64,000 nucleotides of DNA from Odiellus spinosus (Eukaryota; Arthropoda; Arachnida; Opiliones; Phalangiidae). A program made the position numbers and the translations under genes. The notes under the pieces were generated by a model. The model searched no databases. It was not told where the DNA came from and saw only the letters and a program-made list of their open reading frames with translations. Numbering within the stretch: the first letter of the stretch is position 1; the number at the start of each line of letters is the position of its first letter. The stretch is taken from positions 34,425,199 through 34,489,198 of the forward strand of contig OY987226.1 in the NCBI GenBank assembly GCA_963920705.1, read 5' to 3'. Shown here piece after piece: positions 1 through 11,846 of the stretch.

Positions 1-3000
1 TTGATAACGGATTAGTAATAGATTACCGATTACTTTCAAGTTTAATGTGTCAGATACGAGTTAGAGGTTAAAGTAACGAGTTTTAGCAGAGACTAGTGAC
101 TAGTAATAATTGAAGCGTCGTTGTTGGACTTAATTTGCGAAACAATTGCTTGATCTTGGCAATTATTTACTTTTAATAGTAATCGATTACTCAGTTACTT
201 GTAAGCGAATCAGCAAAGCGTAGGACTTTGTCTAATTTTAAAGTTTGACTAAAACGTTTTCAAAAGTATTTGGATTAATTGGATTATCATAATTTAAGAT
301 TATGAAGATAATTTATTTTTGCAAGTAAGCGTAGTTTATTAGAATAAGACGCTTATGATTAAAAACATCTACAAATGTAACGAGGTTGTTTAATAATTTT
401 GATTATTACATCGAGACTTCTATATTTTCTGTAAAAGTTTGAAGGCCAATCTGATTAAATTTTCCAATTTATTTCCTTAACTTGTTAAAACTTAACAATG
501 TAGCCTAGCTGTCTTTGAAATTATAATTTTTACGCGTCGCGAATGAACTTGGTGGTCATATTTAAGCTATTTAAGTATTTTAGATTTGTTTCACTCTCGC
601 GGGAGTTTCGAGCGTTATTACGTTAGTAACCGTCTTGTTTCGGGCAAAGCGTTTAAAAGATGTTTAGGTTTTGAAGGGGAAACTCTTTCCTCCTCTCTCC
701 CTCCTTTTGAACCTTTCCGCAAAACTATTCAACTGGGCAATGAAGGAATTCGTATCTCCCCTCTCAGTCATTTTCCAACTTGGAAAAATACTTTGGCTCG
801 AAATCTCGTCCCAGATTCCTATACCATTTTCTAGGGATCAACTTTAAAGGGACCCTTCGATGAATTTCCAAAATGAAGGGGGTTCGAAAGATAGCTTAGT
901 TCTATATATATTATATATATTCTATTCCGGCCGGAGGGAGGTGGACAAGAAGGGCCATTGAATCTCTGTAATTAGTTCCCTAACGTATTTCCTTTTCGGC
1001 TTTTTGAAAGTGTTTTATTCTCAGTTTTATTTCTCCACCAAAGAATGAAGATAGATTTTTTTTTTTTTTTTGCTCTCTATTTGATTTTACAGGAGTTACC
1101 GCGTTTAAAGGGAGGTATGATTGGTAAAATCGTAACTTTTAGAGGAATATATATCTAATGGTTTTAGCTCGCGATAAAATGATATCAAGAATGTATTTAT
1201 TTTCATCTCGGAATATTTTTGTTGCGAGTGAGGCCTTATACCAACTTTGCCTCCAAGGAATTGCACTTTCTTATTTGGTTTACGCTCACTAGGAATCATA
1301 TCGTCCCATATTTGATGGGAAATCGGTTGTAATATTATAATCGGGGTTCGTACACGACCTGGAAAAGTCGTGAAATTTATAAATTGGCACAAAACGTGAG
1401 GAAATTTAGAAATTGGCTCAAAAGGTCAGGAAATTTAGAATATTTCAGTTCTATATTTGTAACTTTAGAGTTATATTTCTTTTTCTTTAACATCTTCATC
1501 TGTTTTATTTCGCAAACAAATTACAAACGCCTTCTATATTTCTTTCACATCATTTTACCCTTGATTTATAGTTTTTAATAAATTTTTTCCCATTTTTTTG
1601 CCAGTTTTAACCACTTTTTGCCACTAGTTCAAGTCCGGTTTTTGCCAATTAACCCTGATCCTCTTATTACTAGATTGGAATAGAGATGAGATGAATGCTG
1701 AAGCCTCTCAATCTATTCATTCACTCTTGACATGAAATAAATAAATTCTTGGTATTATTTTCACCATCCTTTTGAAATATTTTACAAGGAAACTTAAAGC
1801 TTTCATTGCGAATTTGCGTTCGTTTTTATCTAGAATTACGCGAACCGCCGAGTTTGTTAGTCAATTAAGAACTTTCCAAGTTTCTAAAAGCCCGTTTCCT
1901 TTTTCTGAAACGAATACCACTATCAATTGATTTTTTTTTTTTTTTTTCTTTTCATTTTGCGAGGGCTGCGTGCTTTCAGTTTGATTTGGTGGTACTTTAT
2001 AAACTTAAGTTTTTCAAATTATATCTTCAGTCCGAAGTATAGTTCTATTCACGCGAAGCATTAAGCCATTAACGATTTTAAAAATAATTCTATATTTTCT
2101 ACTAGGTTAACGTACAGTTTTGGCTATTTGTTAAATTTTTGGTGGCAATTAAAATGGAATAGTACGTTCGCGTACTTTTATTCACGTTATTTTTAAATTT
2201 AATAAGGATTAATGTATTGTATAAGGTTAACCCACAAATTTCTAAGTTTTTTCTTCCAAAAAATTTATTTAAATTTACATTACAGAAATATAGTTTGTCT
2301 GTAAGGACAAGGGCCGATTAACACGTAGACCCTAATGATTTTTAAGAAATTTTTGAATGGAAAATCTATATACCCGTGCAAAGTTTAAGACAATTTTAAC
2401 GTATCTTTAGGGAGTTCTTTTCACATCTCCCCCTCATTTTAAATGGGATATTGGCGATTCGTGGAAAACGGGCCGATCGAATTTGATAAAACTACACAAA
2501 TTTCTTCCTTAAAGCGTGGTTAGCACTGGCGGGAAGGATCATCTCTGTATTTGAAAAGTTGTTTAATTTATATCTACCAAACGACGCGTTAAAATTCTCT
2601 AAAACTTTGCGCAGGTTCTTACCTCAGTATATAGATAGTCATGAAAATCGTTATGGGGTTTTTTGCCACGTTAATCCACCCTTTTCATTTTCTAACAACA
2701 TCTCCATTCTTGTTGACGCAAATTAGATAAATTTTAATGTTTTTATTATAATCTTTTTGTCATTTAATCGTAGTACAAAGCGGGAAAGAAAGCTATTATG
2801 CGAACAACACGATAATCTAGTTGGTTTCAAAGCTGGAATCTACACATCTAGGATTCATTGTAAGTTGGAGAAAATGTTGCTTCGTTTCGATAACAAATTT
2901 CAAACATTGTTGAAACATAAAACAAATTTGCGCAAGAGTTGTCCCCTGAAAGTTTTCTTCTTGTACGGTATCAATGCCAACTGCTTTTATTTAATTCCGC

Positions 3001-3334
3001 ATTTCATATACTCCATAAAATACTTCAAAATTGAGAAAAAGCCTTCCTTTTTCATTAAAAAAAGTGAAGAACAATAAAGTAGGCTACACGTTTTAATGTG
3101 AAGTCGCCTTCAAAATCTATCGCACTTCAGTCCATACTTTAAAACAGGATTTCAATCTAAATTGGCGAACGCAGTTCTTAATCAACATTTGAAATAAAGC
3201 GCGTGATAATATGGTAAAAGGCTCCCCACAGGCAGACAGAAGTATACCCAGAGAAAATATATTTTGATTTTTATAGATAGACCAAATATATTTAGAATTT
3301 TTGTATTAAATTTTAATTTTTATTTATCACGTAG
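1..3334. other. Upstream AT-rich DNA; first DLST exon(s) not found
   Basis: No exon can be supported here. The DLST gene that begins to be readable at 3335 must have at least one earlier exon, because its first visible exon starts inside a codon and lacks the mitochondrial transit peptide. A GC-richer open stretch at about 582-834 follows a TTTAG but has no ATG and no recognisable protein. Short homopolymer T runs occur at 1055-1072 and 1931-1947. Around 1330-1440 there are degenerate copies of a phrase about gaps and 'gtcagga' that recurs in the DLST introns. Confidence 0.6.
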
Positions 3335-6300
3335 GTAATGAAATTCACGAAGTCAAAGTTCCTCAGCTCGCGGAATCATTGAGCGAAGGCGATATTCGAT
3401 GGGAAAAAGGTTTTTTTAGCCCTTTTTATAGCGTTCAAGTGCGAGTCTTTTCCGTGGCGTTCTTATTATTGATTCTTTTAGCCGTTGGTGATAGTGTTTC
3501 CGTGGATGAAGTTGTGGCGGAAGTTGAAACGGACAAGACATCAGTTCCCATCATGTCCCCAGTGGCTGGGGTCATCGAAGAGCTCCTAGTGGAAGATGGT
3601 TCCACCGTTCAACCTGGAAAAGTCATTCTAAGAATCAGAGCCGGAGGTATTTTTAACATTCCAATTTTTCCCCCCAGGGTCAAAGTTGAAAGTTATCTGT
3701 TTTAGCAGGAGGTAAACCGTCAGCTCCTAAAGAATCGAGCGTCCCTTCAACCCCCGAACCGTCAGCGCCTCCCCCAGTGAGCGCACCCATTCCCTCCGCT
3801 CCACCTCCGGCCCCGGCTGTGCCAAAGGGACCAGTCAGTGTCACTCCTACTGCGGCGGTCAAACCAGCCCCCGTCTCCGCTCCAGGGGGTGGAGCCCCCG
3901 GCTCGACCATTAGCGGAACTAGGACTGAACAGAGGGTAATAAATCGTACAATTTCTTTAAAGTTTAAAGGCTCTTTTTTTTTATGAGAGCGATCTTGCGA
4001 GAAAAACAACAAATTGGCCTGGAAAATTTCACTATTTTCTTATTAGTGATAGTTTATAATAAAAAATAGCGATTAAAAACCAGTGAGGGTTGATATTTTC
4101 GATATCTCGGCTATCTCTTTGGCAAAAATAAATCACTCTCATAAAACCCAGTTTGAATCCAAGTTTGAAATTTAATTATTAAAAGGAAGATTAATTAATT
4201 CCAGGTTAAGATGAATAGAATGAGAATAAGAATTGCTCAGCGTTTGAAAGACGCTCAAAATACTTACGCAATGTTGACAACTTTTAACGAAATAGACATG
4301 ACGTGAGTTTTAATTTTGTTTTTTAATGTTCCTACTATGGGGGTCTGATGATACTATTAAAATTTTAGCCACTAGAAATAAAATGATTACAAAATCGCAA
4401 TTTCCAGACTAATATTGATAGAGTACCTTGTTACCAAATTGAGTAGTTAGAAAATACGCTACTTTTTTCAAGTGGTAAAAAGTTGAGTAACTTTAGTACA
4501 TCAGGAAAATAACAATATGGGCCAAAAGGTCACGGAATTAAAAATAAATTGGTTGAAATGATCAGGTATCACGAAATTAGGGCTACCGTCAGTAAAGCTT
4601 AATGGTGAAGAAAAGGCATCCAATTGAATGGGATTTTTCATTTTGAGAAGTAACCGCTTTGTTCCTTCAGGTCTCTCACGAAACCAATGTAATAAAGTCC
4701 AGGTTCAACCCCCTCCCTCCCACCTTTCCCCAAATTCTTCCCTCAATAGTCTTTAGATTCCTCTCAGGTTCAGAAGAGCCGGTTTGAAACAGCTCTTTTT
4801 TAGGTATATTTTATCCTCTCTACGCTGTTTAGGAAATTCACTCAATATTACGCTTGAACTTGACAAAAACTAAACTCGCAAATCTTAATTTAAATTAAAG
4901 CCTTCGCGAGTTCCATTTAGGCGTTAAAACATTAAAAATTATTCGCTAGAATTCCTTATTTCATCGCGTAAAATAAGTCTTTAACGCTTAAACTAAAAGT
5001 AGGTAGATCTTTTTAGTCGCGAGTGATTTAGTAAGGTAGATGAGTCAATGATTGTCAGGGGAAATCTGGAAAAATTCTTTTTAAAAAAATTCCAAGATTT
5101 TATCAGATCAGAGTGGCTATTTAGGCTCAAATTTTAGGGTTAAAAAGCCAAGTGGAGGCCAGCACTATTTACACCTATATTTAAACTATTAAGAACATAG
5201 TGATAACTACACCCAATATTTGAGCCTAAATAGTCCCCTTTGCTATTCAGGCCCAATTTTTTAAAAGTCTTTACATTTTTGGGCTTAAATTTCAACTGCC
5301 GCGATTATATACGCCTAAATAGACCAAAATATGGTAAAAACCTTTTTCTTTCAGAAATATAGTTGAAATGAGAAATCGTCACAAAGACGCTTTTTTGAAG
5401 AAACACAACTTGAAGTTGGGCTTTATGTCCGCATTTGTCAAAGCATCCGCTTTCGCGCTGCAAGACCAACCAGTTGTTAATGCTGGTAAGTTTTTAAAGA
5501 AAAATATATATTTTAATCATTTTTGCCAGTAATTAGCTCGTGAAGAGAATTCATTCTCCCTTAAGTTTATACAAATTGTCTTTGTATCGTATCGCTCTAT
5601 CAAATTTATCTATTTTCAGTGATTGACGAAGGGGAGATTGTATATAGAGACTATGTGGACATTAGCGTAGCCGTTTCAACCCCCAAAGGTTTAGTGGTAC
5701 CAGTACTTAGAAATTGCGAGCACTTAAATTATGCCGGGATTGAAAAAGGCATCGCTGAACTTGGAGAAAAGGTCATTTTTCATTTTTTTTTTCAAGCTTT
5801 CTTAATATTGAATTTCACAATATAGTTCTAAATAACCTAGTTAAAATTTAACGGAGAAACTGGAAATTTTTAAATCGGTTAATTAAGTTAGGGAAAAGCT
5901 GATCAATTTTTAAATTGCAACAAAATGGTTTGGAGGAAAGTTGGGAAATTTATAATCGCGTCAAAAATATAAGGGAACTTAGGGAAGGAACCAATACAAG
6001 ACTGATAGTCAACGGGCTCCACCGTGAGTCGGCCCATCTTCATAAAATTTTAGGCAAATTAAATCGTGACCAAATAATGGACAATTGTAGATCTTGAGCC
6101 ATAAATATCAATTGGTTGAGTGATTATAGCATTTTTTTAAAAAAAAAAAACACATTTTCGACCTCTACGAAAGTTTATTTTTGTACCCCTAAACATAAAT
6201 TTGAATCGTACCTTCGGTATTTGAGATAATTTCACGAAACCTATCATTTAAAGAGTATTTGTAGCGTAGAATCCGAGTATGACTTTTGATTTTTTTCTAT

Positions 6301-9083
6301 CTTTAATCGTTAATTTTTTATTACGCGTCATTTGGGAAAAAAGGTAATTTGGTTGGCGGGGTCAGATTTGGGGTTCCATAACCCACGAGGAACAACTCCA
6401 ATTTTTTACCTTACAACATATTTAAATAGGTGCTTAAATAAGCTTTCTTTTGATATAGAACTTGGCCCTGCTATTTACTTCCTAAGACACTAAATTCGCA
6501 TATTTCGATTTTCACGAAAAATTAACTCTTTGGGACAAAAAAAAAAAAAAAAAAAAAAAAAAAAACATTTTTACCCTAAAAGGCAAAAATTTACACTTAT
6601 GACTTAAAGACTTCCACAAGACCTTTGTAGTGTTCTTGAGGACCTCTTCTCGTAAGACTTAACTTTTTTCAGTAAGGGGTATTTTTAAAATGCTAGAATT
6701 CCTCAACTAATTATTATTAATTGCTCAAAATCTACAATTGTCCATTATTAGGCCACAGTTTAGTGTTCTTAAAGTTTTTCACGATGATTGGCCGACCCAT
6801 ATGGTGGGGACCGTTGTCTATCAGTCTTGTATTGACCCTTCGGATAAAAGCTATTGATTTTATAACTGGGCAAACAGAGTCGCGGAAAGATGGTAAAGGC
6901 CGTATTAATTTTATAAGGGAGAAAAGGTCTTGAAATTTCATGATTGGCTCGTAAAAGTCAAGGAAATGCTGGAAAATTTTATAATCTGGTCCAAAAACGT
7001 TACGAGAAGCTTTTATAAAGTAACCTTGGTAACGGCAAAAAGAGCCGTACTGGTTTCCATCGAAGATGTAGCCTTTTTTCAAGGTGGGGTCAAAATATAG
7101 GATTATCTGTACTTTGCTAGAAATTTCTATAATTTCGCCTAAAAGGTAATGCTTTAGAATTTTTAATTTCGGATAAGAAGGCTTACTAAATCGGTGACAA
7201 GGTCCAGGAAAAGCTGAGAAATTTTAATAATAAGCGTTAGAAGTCAGGGAGAACCTGGAGAATTTTATAATTCCCTTACGGAAAAAAGTTAAGTCTGATC
7301 TGAAGAGGTCTTCAAGAACGCTACAATAGTCTTAAATACTTCCCCAAGACTTGCTGACATAATGAAAGACTTCCCCAAGACCTCTTAAGAATACGTAAAG
7401 CCCCGTTTTCAAAAGAGATTTTTTGCGATAAAAATCCACCTTTTTCTTTAAAAAAAGCTTAATAAATCTCGACTTAAACTTTTCGTTGTTTTCAAATAAG
7501 ATTCGAATCTCGGCTTTCCTTTTCAACGAGATTTTTTTTACCCGGAGAAGCGGATATCTAAATGAGTTTGATATTTAATTTTTTTCGCATTCGAAGCTCG
7601 GCAGCGATCGATAAAAAAAGCGAAAGCAAAAGCTTGAAAAATCTTATTTGAAAACGGGGCTTTAGACACCCGAAAGACTTCTTCAAGACCTCTTAAGACT
7701 AACCTTTTTTGGGTAAGGGTTCGGTTAAAAAAGTTGCGGAGAAGTTTGAGAATTTTTTAATTTGGGTAAAAAAAGTCAATTTTATAGAGAGGCCATAAAT
7801 GTCAGGAAAAAAAGCCGAGAATATGATATTTGGATCAATTGGAAATGAACCGAAAGTTTGGTAATTTGTTTTAAATATTATTCTAGGCTCGTAAAGGATC
7901 ATTGGCCATTGAAGACATGGATGGCGGAACTTTCACAATTAGTAATGGAGGCGTCTTTGGTTCCGTCTTTGGAACTCCCATCATCAATCCGCCGCAATCG
8001 GCCATACTGGGCATGCACGGTATCTTTGAAAGACCCGTCGCTATCAAAGGAAAGGTGAGATAAATCAATTCAAAAACATTTAGCGCGTGAAAAAAACATT
8101 ATATAGGTTTCATTGTTATTTGTAATTATTGTTGACTAATTTAAATGGTGCTTCAAATATTATTAATTTTTTTTTTAAATGTCCAACCCTGATTCTATCT
8201 GAAGTATCGTCTTCTACTAATTTTATGTATAGATTGGATAAACGTTAGTTGTTAATGCCACGTTCAAACAGTGTAGTCTCAATAATATTTAATACTCTAC
8301 TATAATAAGCAATTCTGATAGTTAAGTTTAGTTGTAGTTAAAGATTGAGGATAACGATAAACTAGATTTTGAATAAATAACAATTAGGAGAGTGTGCGCG
8401 AGTTAACGAACCCTCTTTGTAAAGACACTTTCGAGAGAATTTTTAAGGTCTAAAACTTATTTGCTCAAAATTCGTGGTCGTGGCTCCCTTATCTGGAGAT
8501 TAGATTTTTTGAGCCCAACATCGCGTGATTTTTAGTTTTAAAATTTTTCTACGGTGTCAATGATAAATTTTTTACGATTTGGAGTCTTTGAGAGAAGATC
8601 TCAAACCTTTAAGAACAGTTTTTGATTCAACAGGGTTGGCGAGGAAAAGTCAGGGAATATATAATAATTGTTCCAAAGGTCGGGGGAAAATTGCGGGAAT
8701 TTAATAATTGCGCAGAGGCCAGTAAGAGTCAGAATTTAAAGTATTGATCCACTTTTCTTTCCAAACTAAATTTTTAATTAGCTCCAAATTCGAAGTCTGC
8801 TTTATGACGATAAAAGAATTCGTTTAAGTTTTTACCTTTTCCTTATATCCAGTTAGAATTAGGGCTATTTCCGTCCTATTTCTCGATCTTAACTTTTCCG
8901 TTTTAAACAGTGTCCTTGAAAAATATTATATTTTAACCTTTATTTTAGGTTGAAGTTCGACCAATGATGTACGTGTGTTTAACGTACGACCATCGTCTGG
9001 TTGACGGTCGCGAGGCCGTGACTTTCCTTCGCAAGATCAAAGCCGCCGTGGAAGATCCAGTTATCTTACTTTTAGACGTTTGA
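3335..9083 (+). CDS. DLST: Dihydrolipoyl succinyltransferase, E2 of 2-oxoglutarate dehydrogenase (N-terminus missing)
   Basis: This is the core E2 subunit of the mitochondrial 2-oxoglutarate dehydrogenase complex, which moves the succinyl group from lipoate to CoA in the citric acid cycle. Eight exons are read, with GT/AG borders and matching phases: 3335-3409, 3482-3646, 3706 (or 3709)-3935, 4205-4302, 5355-5485, 5620-5771, 7887-8054 and 8949-9083, ending in TGA. They encode about 383 residues, matching the mature length of animal DLST. The lipoyl domain is in exons 1-2, with lipoyl-lysine motif ETDKTS. Exon 3 is a Pro/Ala-rich linker; as in animal DLST there is no peripheral-subunit-binding domain. 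Exons 4-8 form the acyltransferase domain, with family blocks [27 protein letters not shown] and the catalytic [12 protein letters not shown] (His and Asp present). The transit-peptide exon lies upstream and was not identified. Introns carry degenerate repeats and short TIR elements. Confidence 0.96.
6541..6565. repeat. Poly(A) run
   Basis: About 25 consecutive A residues in a DLST intron, next to the partial TIR element that ends at 6678. It could be a retroposon tail, but no retroposon body was recognised. Confidence 0.8.
6599..6678. mobile_element. Partial copy of the CCCTTAC…GTAAGGG short TIR element
   Basis: The right half matches the elements at 7273-7719 and 9243-9403: the 'agacttcc…caagacc' phrase, then 'aacttttttcagtaaggg' as terminal repeat. 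The left terminus is not recognisable, so this is a truncated copy in a DLST intron. Confidence 0.55.
7273..7719. mobile_element. Short TIR element (CCCTTAC…GTAAGGG) interrupted by a second element
   Basis: Terminal inverted repeats begin CCCTTACGGAAAAAAGTTAA and end with the near complement AACCTTTTTTGGGTAAGGG. The interior repeats an 'AAGAGGTCTT' / 'AAGACCTCTT' phrase also seen in the copy at 9243-9403. It is non-coding and lies in the DLST intron before the seventh visible exon. Another TIR element at 7398-7662 sits inside, which explains its greater length. The bases just outside are TT on both sides, so a 2-bp duplication is possible but unproven. Confidence 0.7.
7398..7662. mobile_element. 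Nested short TIR element with TA target duplication
   Basis: The ends are AAGCCCCGTTTTCAAA and the complement TTTGAAAACGGGGCTT, flanked by TA on both sides, the hallmark of Tc1/mariner-type insertion. There is no coding capacity in its 265 bp. It lies inside the CCCTTAC element at 7273-7719, so it inserted later. Confidence 0.65.
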
Positions 9084-9242
9084 GGAGAGAGCTTTAGGTC
9101 CCTTTTCCAATTATCCCTTTCACTCTTAGTTCCCCACCCAGAAAAAAAAAAAAAAACATTTCATTGACAGTTTATTAGAAAGATTAAGAAACGGAGCGAA
9201 GATAGCGTTCTTTTGGTAAGTGTTGTCCATTTTTCTGTACAA

Positions 9243-9403
9243 CCCTTACCAAAAAAAGTTAGTCTTAAGAGGTCTTGGGGAAGTCTTTCGAGTGTCTTAT
9301 GTAGTCTTAAGAGGTCTTGGCGAAGTCTTAAAGACTTCCCCAAGACTTTTGTAGCGTTCTTGAAGACCTCTTCAGATCAGACTAACTTTTTTTTCCGTAA
9401 GGG
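9243..9403. mobile_element. Short TIR element, CCCTTAC…GTAAGGG family, 161 bp
   Basis: The left end CCCTTACCAAAAAAAGTTAG and right end CTAACTTTTTTTTCCGTAAGGG-type sequence are near complements. The interior is itself palindromic around the 'agtcttaaagactt' phrase near 9325. It is the uninterrupted version of the element at 7273-7719 and lies 160 bp past the DLST stop, probably inside the 3' UTR. The flanking bases are AA on both sides. Confidence 0.75.
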
Positions 9404-10730
9404 AATTAAGATCGGGCATAAGGGCGAGAGGGACTGTCCATAAACTCATTTTGACGTATTCTCTAGACTCGTATGGCCTATTCTTCACCCGTAAGTTTGA
9501 GTTCCCCCTATAGCCCTTCGTATTCGGCATTGAGAGAGATATAGAATTTTGAAGCCCTACGCCCCCTCGCGAAAAAACCTAGATAATTCTTCCTACCCCC
9601 ACCTCATTCCTCTTGACAGGAAACAGGATGTCCTAGCACGCTTGGGAGAGTTCTGAACTACCACCACTGGATGGATTTGAGTCGCGAGATTGGCCAGTCA
9701 TTAGCTTAACGCTAAAACGACCCTCGTCTCTAACTTACGGGTGAATTAATAGGCTTATGCTAAAGCTACTTAACTTAAAAAAATTTGGGTGGTTCTTTTT
9801 TCATGAATCTCAAGGCAATTTTGATAGTTGTACCTGCAAAATAAATGTTTAATTTTCTTGGCCGTTTCAGATTCGAGAGTGGAACCTTTGTTCTCGTCAT
9901 TATTTTTTTCAGAAGATTAATTTAATTTGTAAAGATAGTTCTAAGAGATTAATTAAATCCCGTAGCCGCGGGCGTTTCTTTTGGCGCCCACCCCCTTAGT
10001 TTCATCTTTCCTCAGTTTCCGCGCATGAATATTGTAAAATATGCGGAAGATATTTTTTATGACCAAATTTGTCAACGGATCTCGCGCTATAATTCTTTCC
10101 TTTAGTAAAATTGAAAGGCTTTTTAGGACAATTGTTCAAATTTGAAAAATAAATAAAGTATTTAGGAACATCTGTATATCAGTTTCATTTATTGTTATTG
10201 TAATTTAAAATGATGGCCTTTATGGATAGATTAATAAGTCTTCATAGCCCGAAACGGAAAGCGAGCGACCTAAATTGTGAGAAGAAGAATGTAACCAAGC
10301 GACGAAACAAAACTAAGGTTTAATTCAACTTGCGTTAAGAGAAATTATCGCAATTAATAGTGTAAAATTAATAGTATAAACCTTTTTCAAGATTCGTGCG
10401 CAACGAGAGAAGGGGAGTATATTCAAATGAACTACAATGTCACGAGCGTAAGATTGACCGAGCGTACGGTCCAAGAAAGCAAAAAAAAAAAAAAAAAAAA
10501 TAATAAAAAAAAAACCTGGCTTCGTTGATCTTTTCCCGACCGTGAATAGAGCTGACATTTTCGCAGATTGAGATCGAAAAACCCTTAGACGGTCGTCAAT
10601 TAACTTTAGCAACTTTTTCAAACGCGATTAATGCTTGAGAAGCTCCTATTTCCCGTTCAAAATAACCGCGAAACCGGCGAAACGATCTCCCTTCCTCTCG
10701 TGACGTAAACGAAACGAGCGAGACTCCGAG

Positions 10731-10968
10731 CAGGGACGGAAATAAGCACAAGTCACTGGTCATTTGTCCGATAAATTTTCCAAATGTCCGATAACTTTTT
10801 ATTTTTAAGAGGGGGTCACTGGACAAATGTCCGATAAAAAAAAGTACTTTTCAATACAAGAAATGTAGCATTGTCCGGTAATTTTGTTAAATGTCCGATA
10901 ACTTTTGAATTTTTAAGGGGGCTACTGGACATTTGTCCAATAAGAAAAATTTCTTATTTCCGTCCCTG
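10731..10968. mobile_element. hAT-like short TIR element (CAGGGACGGAAATAAG family), copy 1
   Basis: It has 16-bp terminal repeats CAGGGACGGAAATAAG / CTTATTTCCGTCCCTG around a non-coding interior rich in 'ATGTCCGATAA' and 'TGGACAAATGTCC'. Three other copies in the window (16754, 43500, 50268) have the same ends, and two of them show clear 8-bp target duplications. No clear duplication is visible at this copy. Confidence 0.85.
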
Positions 10969-11846
10969 AGCGAGAGTGCGCGGCGCCCAGCGTGGGAAAT
11001 AAGGCGTGCCAGAGGCCAAATAACCTCTTTAAAAATTGCCTAGACCACTTTAAAATTTAAATAGAAGGGGGTTAAGTGGTCATCGTGACCTTTAAGAAAA
11101 TTCAAGGATTTTTTCAAAACGTTTCTTGATTCTAGAATATTTGGAAGTTTGTTTGGACTTTGGTAGTTTTGTTACTACAAAATTAATAGTAAAAATGTTA
11201 TACCTGTAGGTCCGACTCATTGAAAGCAAATCTATTAGTCTTTGTGACTGTGAGTTTTGCCTGTGACTACTCATGGACCACTTTATTTATTTATAGACCA
11301 GGCACCAGGGGGTAGCTAGTATATTGTCCGTTTTAAAAAAAAAAACTTATTTCCCACCCTGGGCCGGCGTGGGAGCCGAGAAATTTCCTCAGTAGACGTC
11401 ACTTCCGGAAATGGGAAATTAGCATTTTCATTCAGTCTCCACGAATATTCCCGAATATTCCTGAAGTTAGCCGTAAAGGTAGCGCCGGTTTTCGAACATC
11501 CCCCAAAATTTAAGTTTGCAATTAGTATTTTTATCTTTTTTGCCTTTATTCTCGCTTTGTAAAGTTAATAAATAAATAATAAATCTCATTTAAATTCAAA
11601 ATCAGTCGGAATAAGGTAGAATTGAATCGTAAAATAGGCTTAACCTTAAGCCTAATAGGTAGTATTTAATTTAGGCGGCTAATTTGTCGGCGGCGTTTCA
11701 ATTTTTCAAACAGTAATTTTTGTCTTTACCTTAAGCCTCGTTAAATACGGATATAATTTTAATTAACAATTGTCTAATTGATAATAATAGTTTTGTGTAT
11801 ATTTTCTTGACAGTTCAGTTCAAGTTTGCTTTCAAAATTTCTAAAG

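Larger units (their letters stand above)
9084..11846. other. DLST 3' flank and intergenic region
   Basis: No coding exon is supported. Candidate polyadenylation signals AATAAA for DLST occur at 9839 and 10147; neither is close to the stop, so the true 3' end is uncertain. Two short TIR elements lie here (9243-9403 and 10731-10968), as does a poly(A) run at about 10482-10513. Nothing else was recognised. Confidence 0.6.

Noticed and set aside
586..834. 82-codon open stretch as the missing DLST transit-peptide exon
   Set aside because: It has no ATG, no clear donor in the required phase, and no likeness to the conserved sequence preceding the lipoyl domain.
3680..4012. 110-codon minus-strand frame rich in Gly/Ala
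   Set aside because: It is the shadow of the GC-rich Pro/Ala linker exon of DLST, which has phase-correct splice sites on the + strand.
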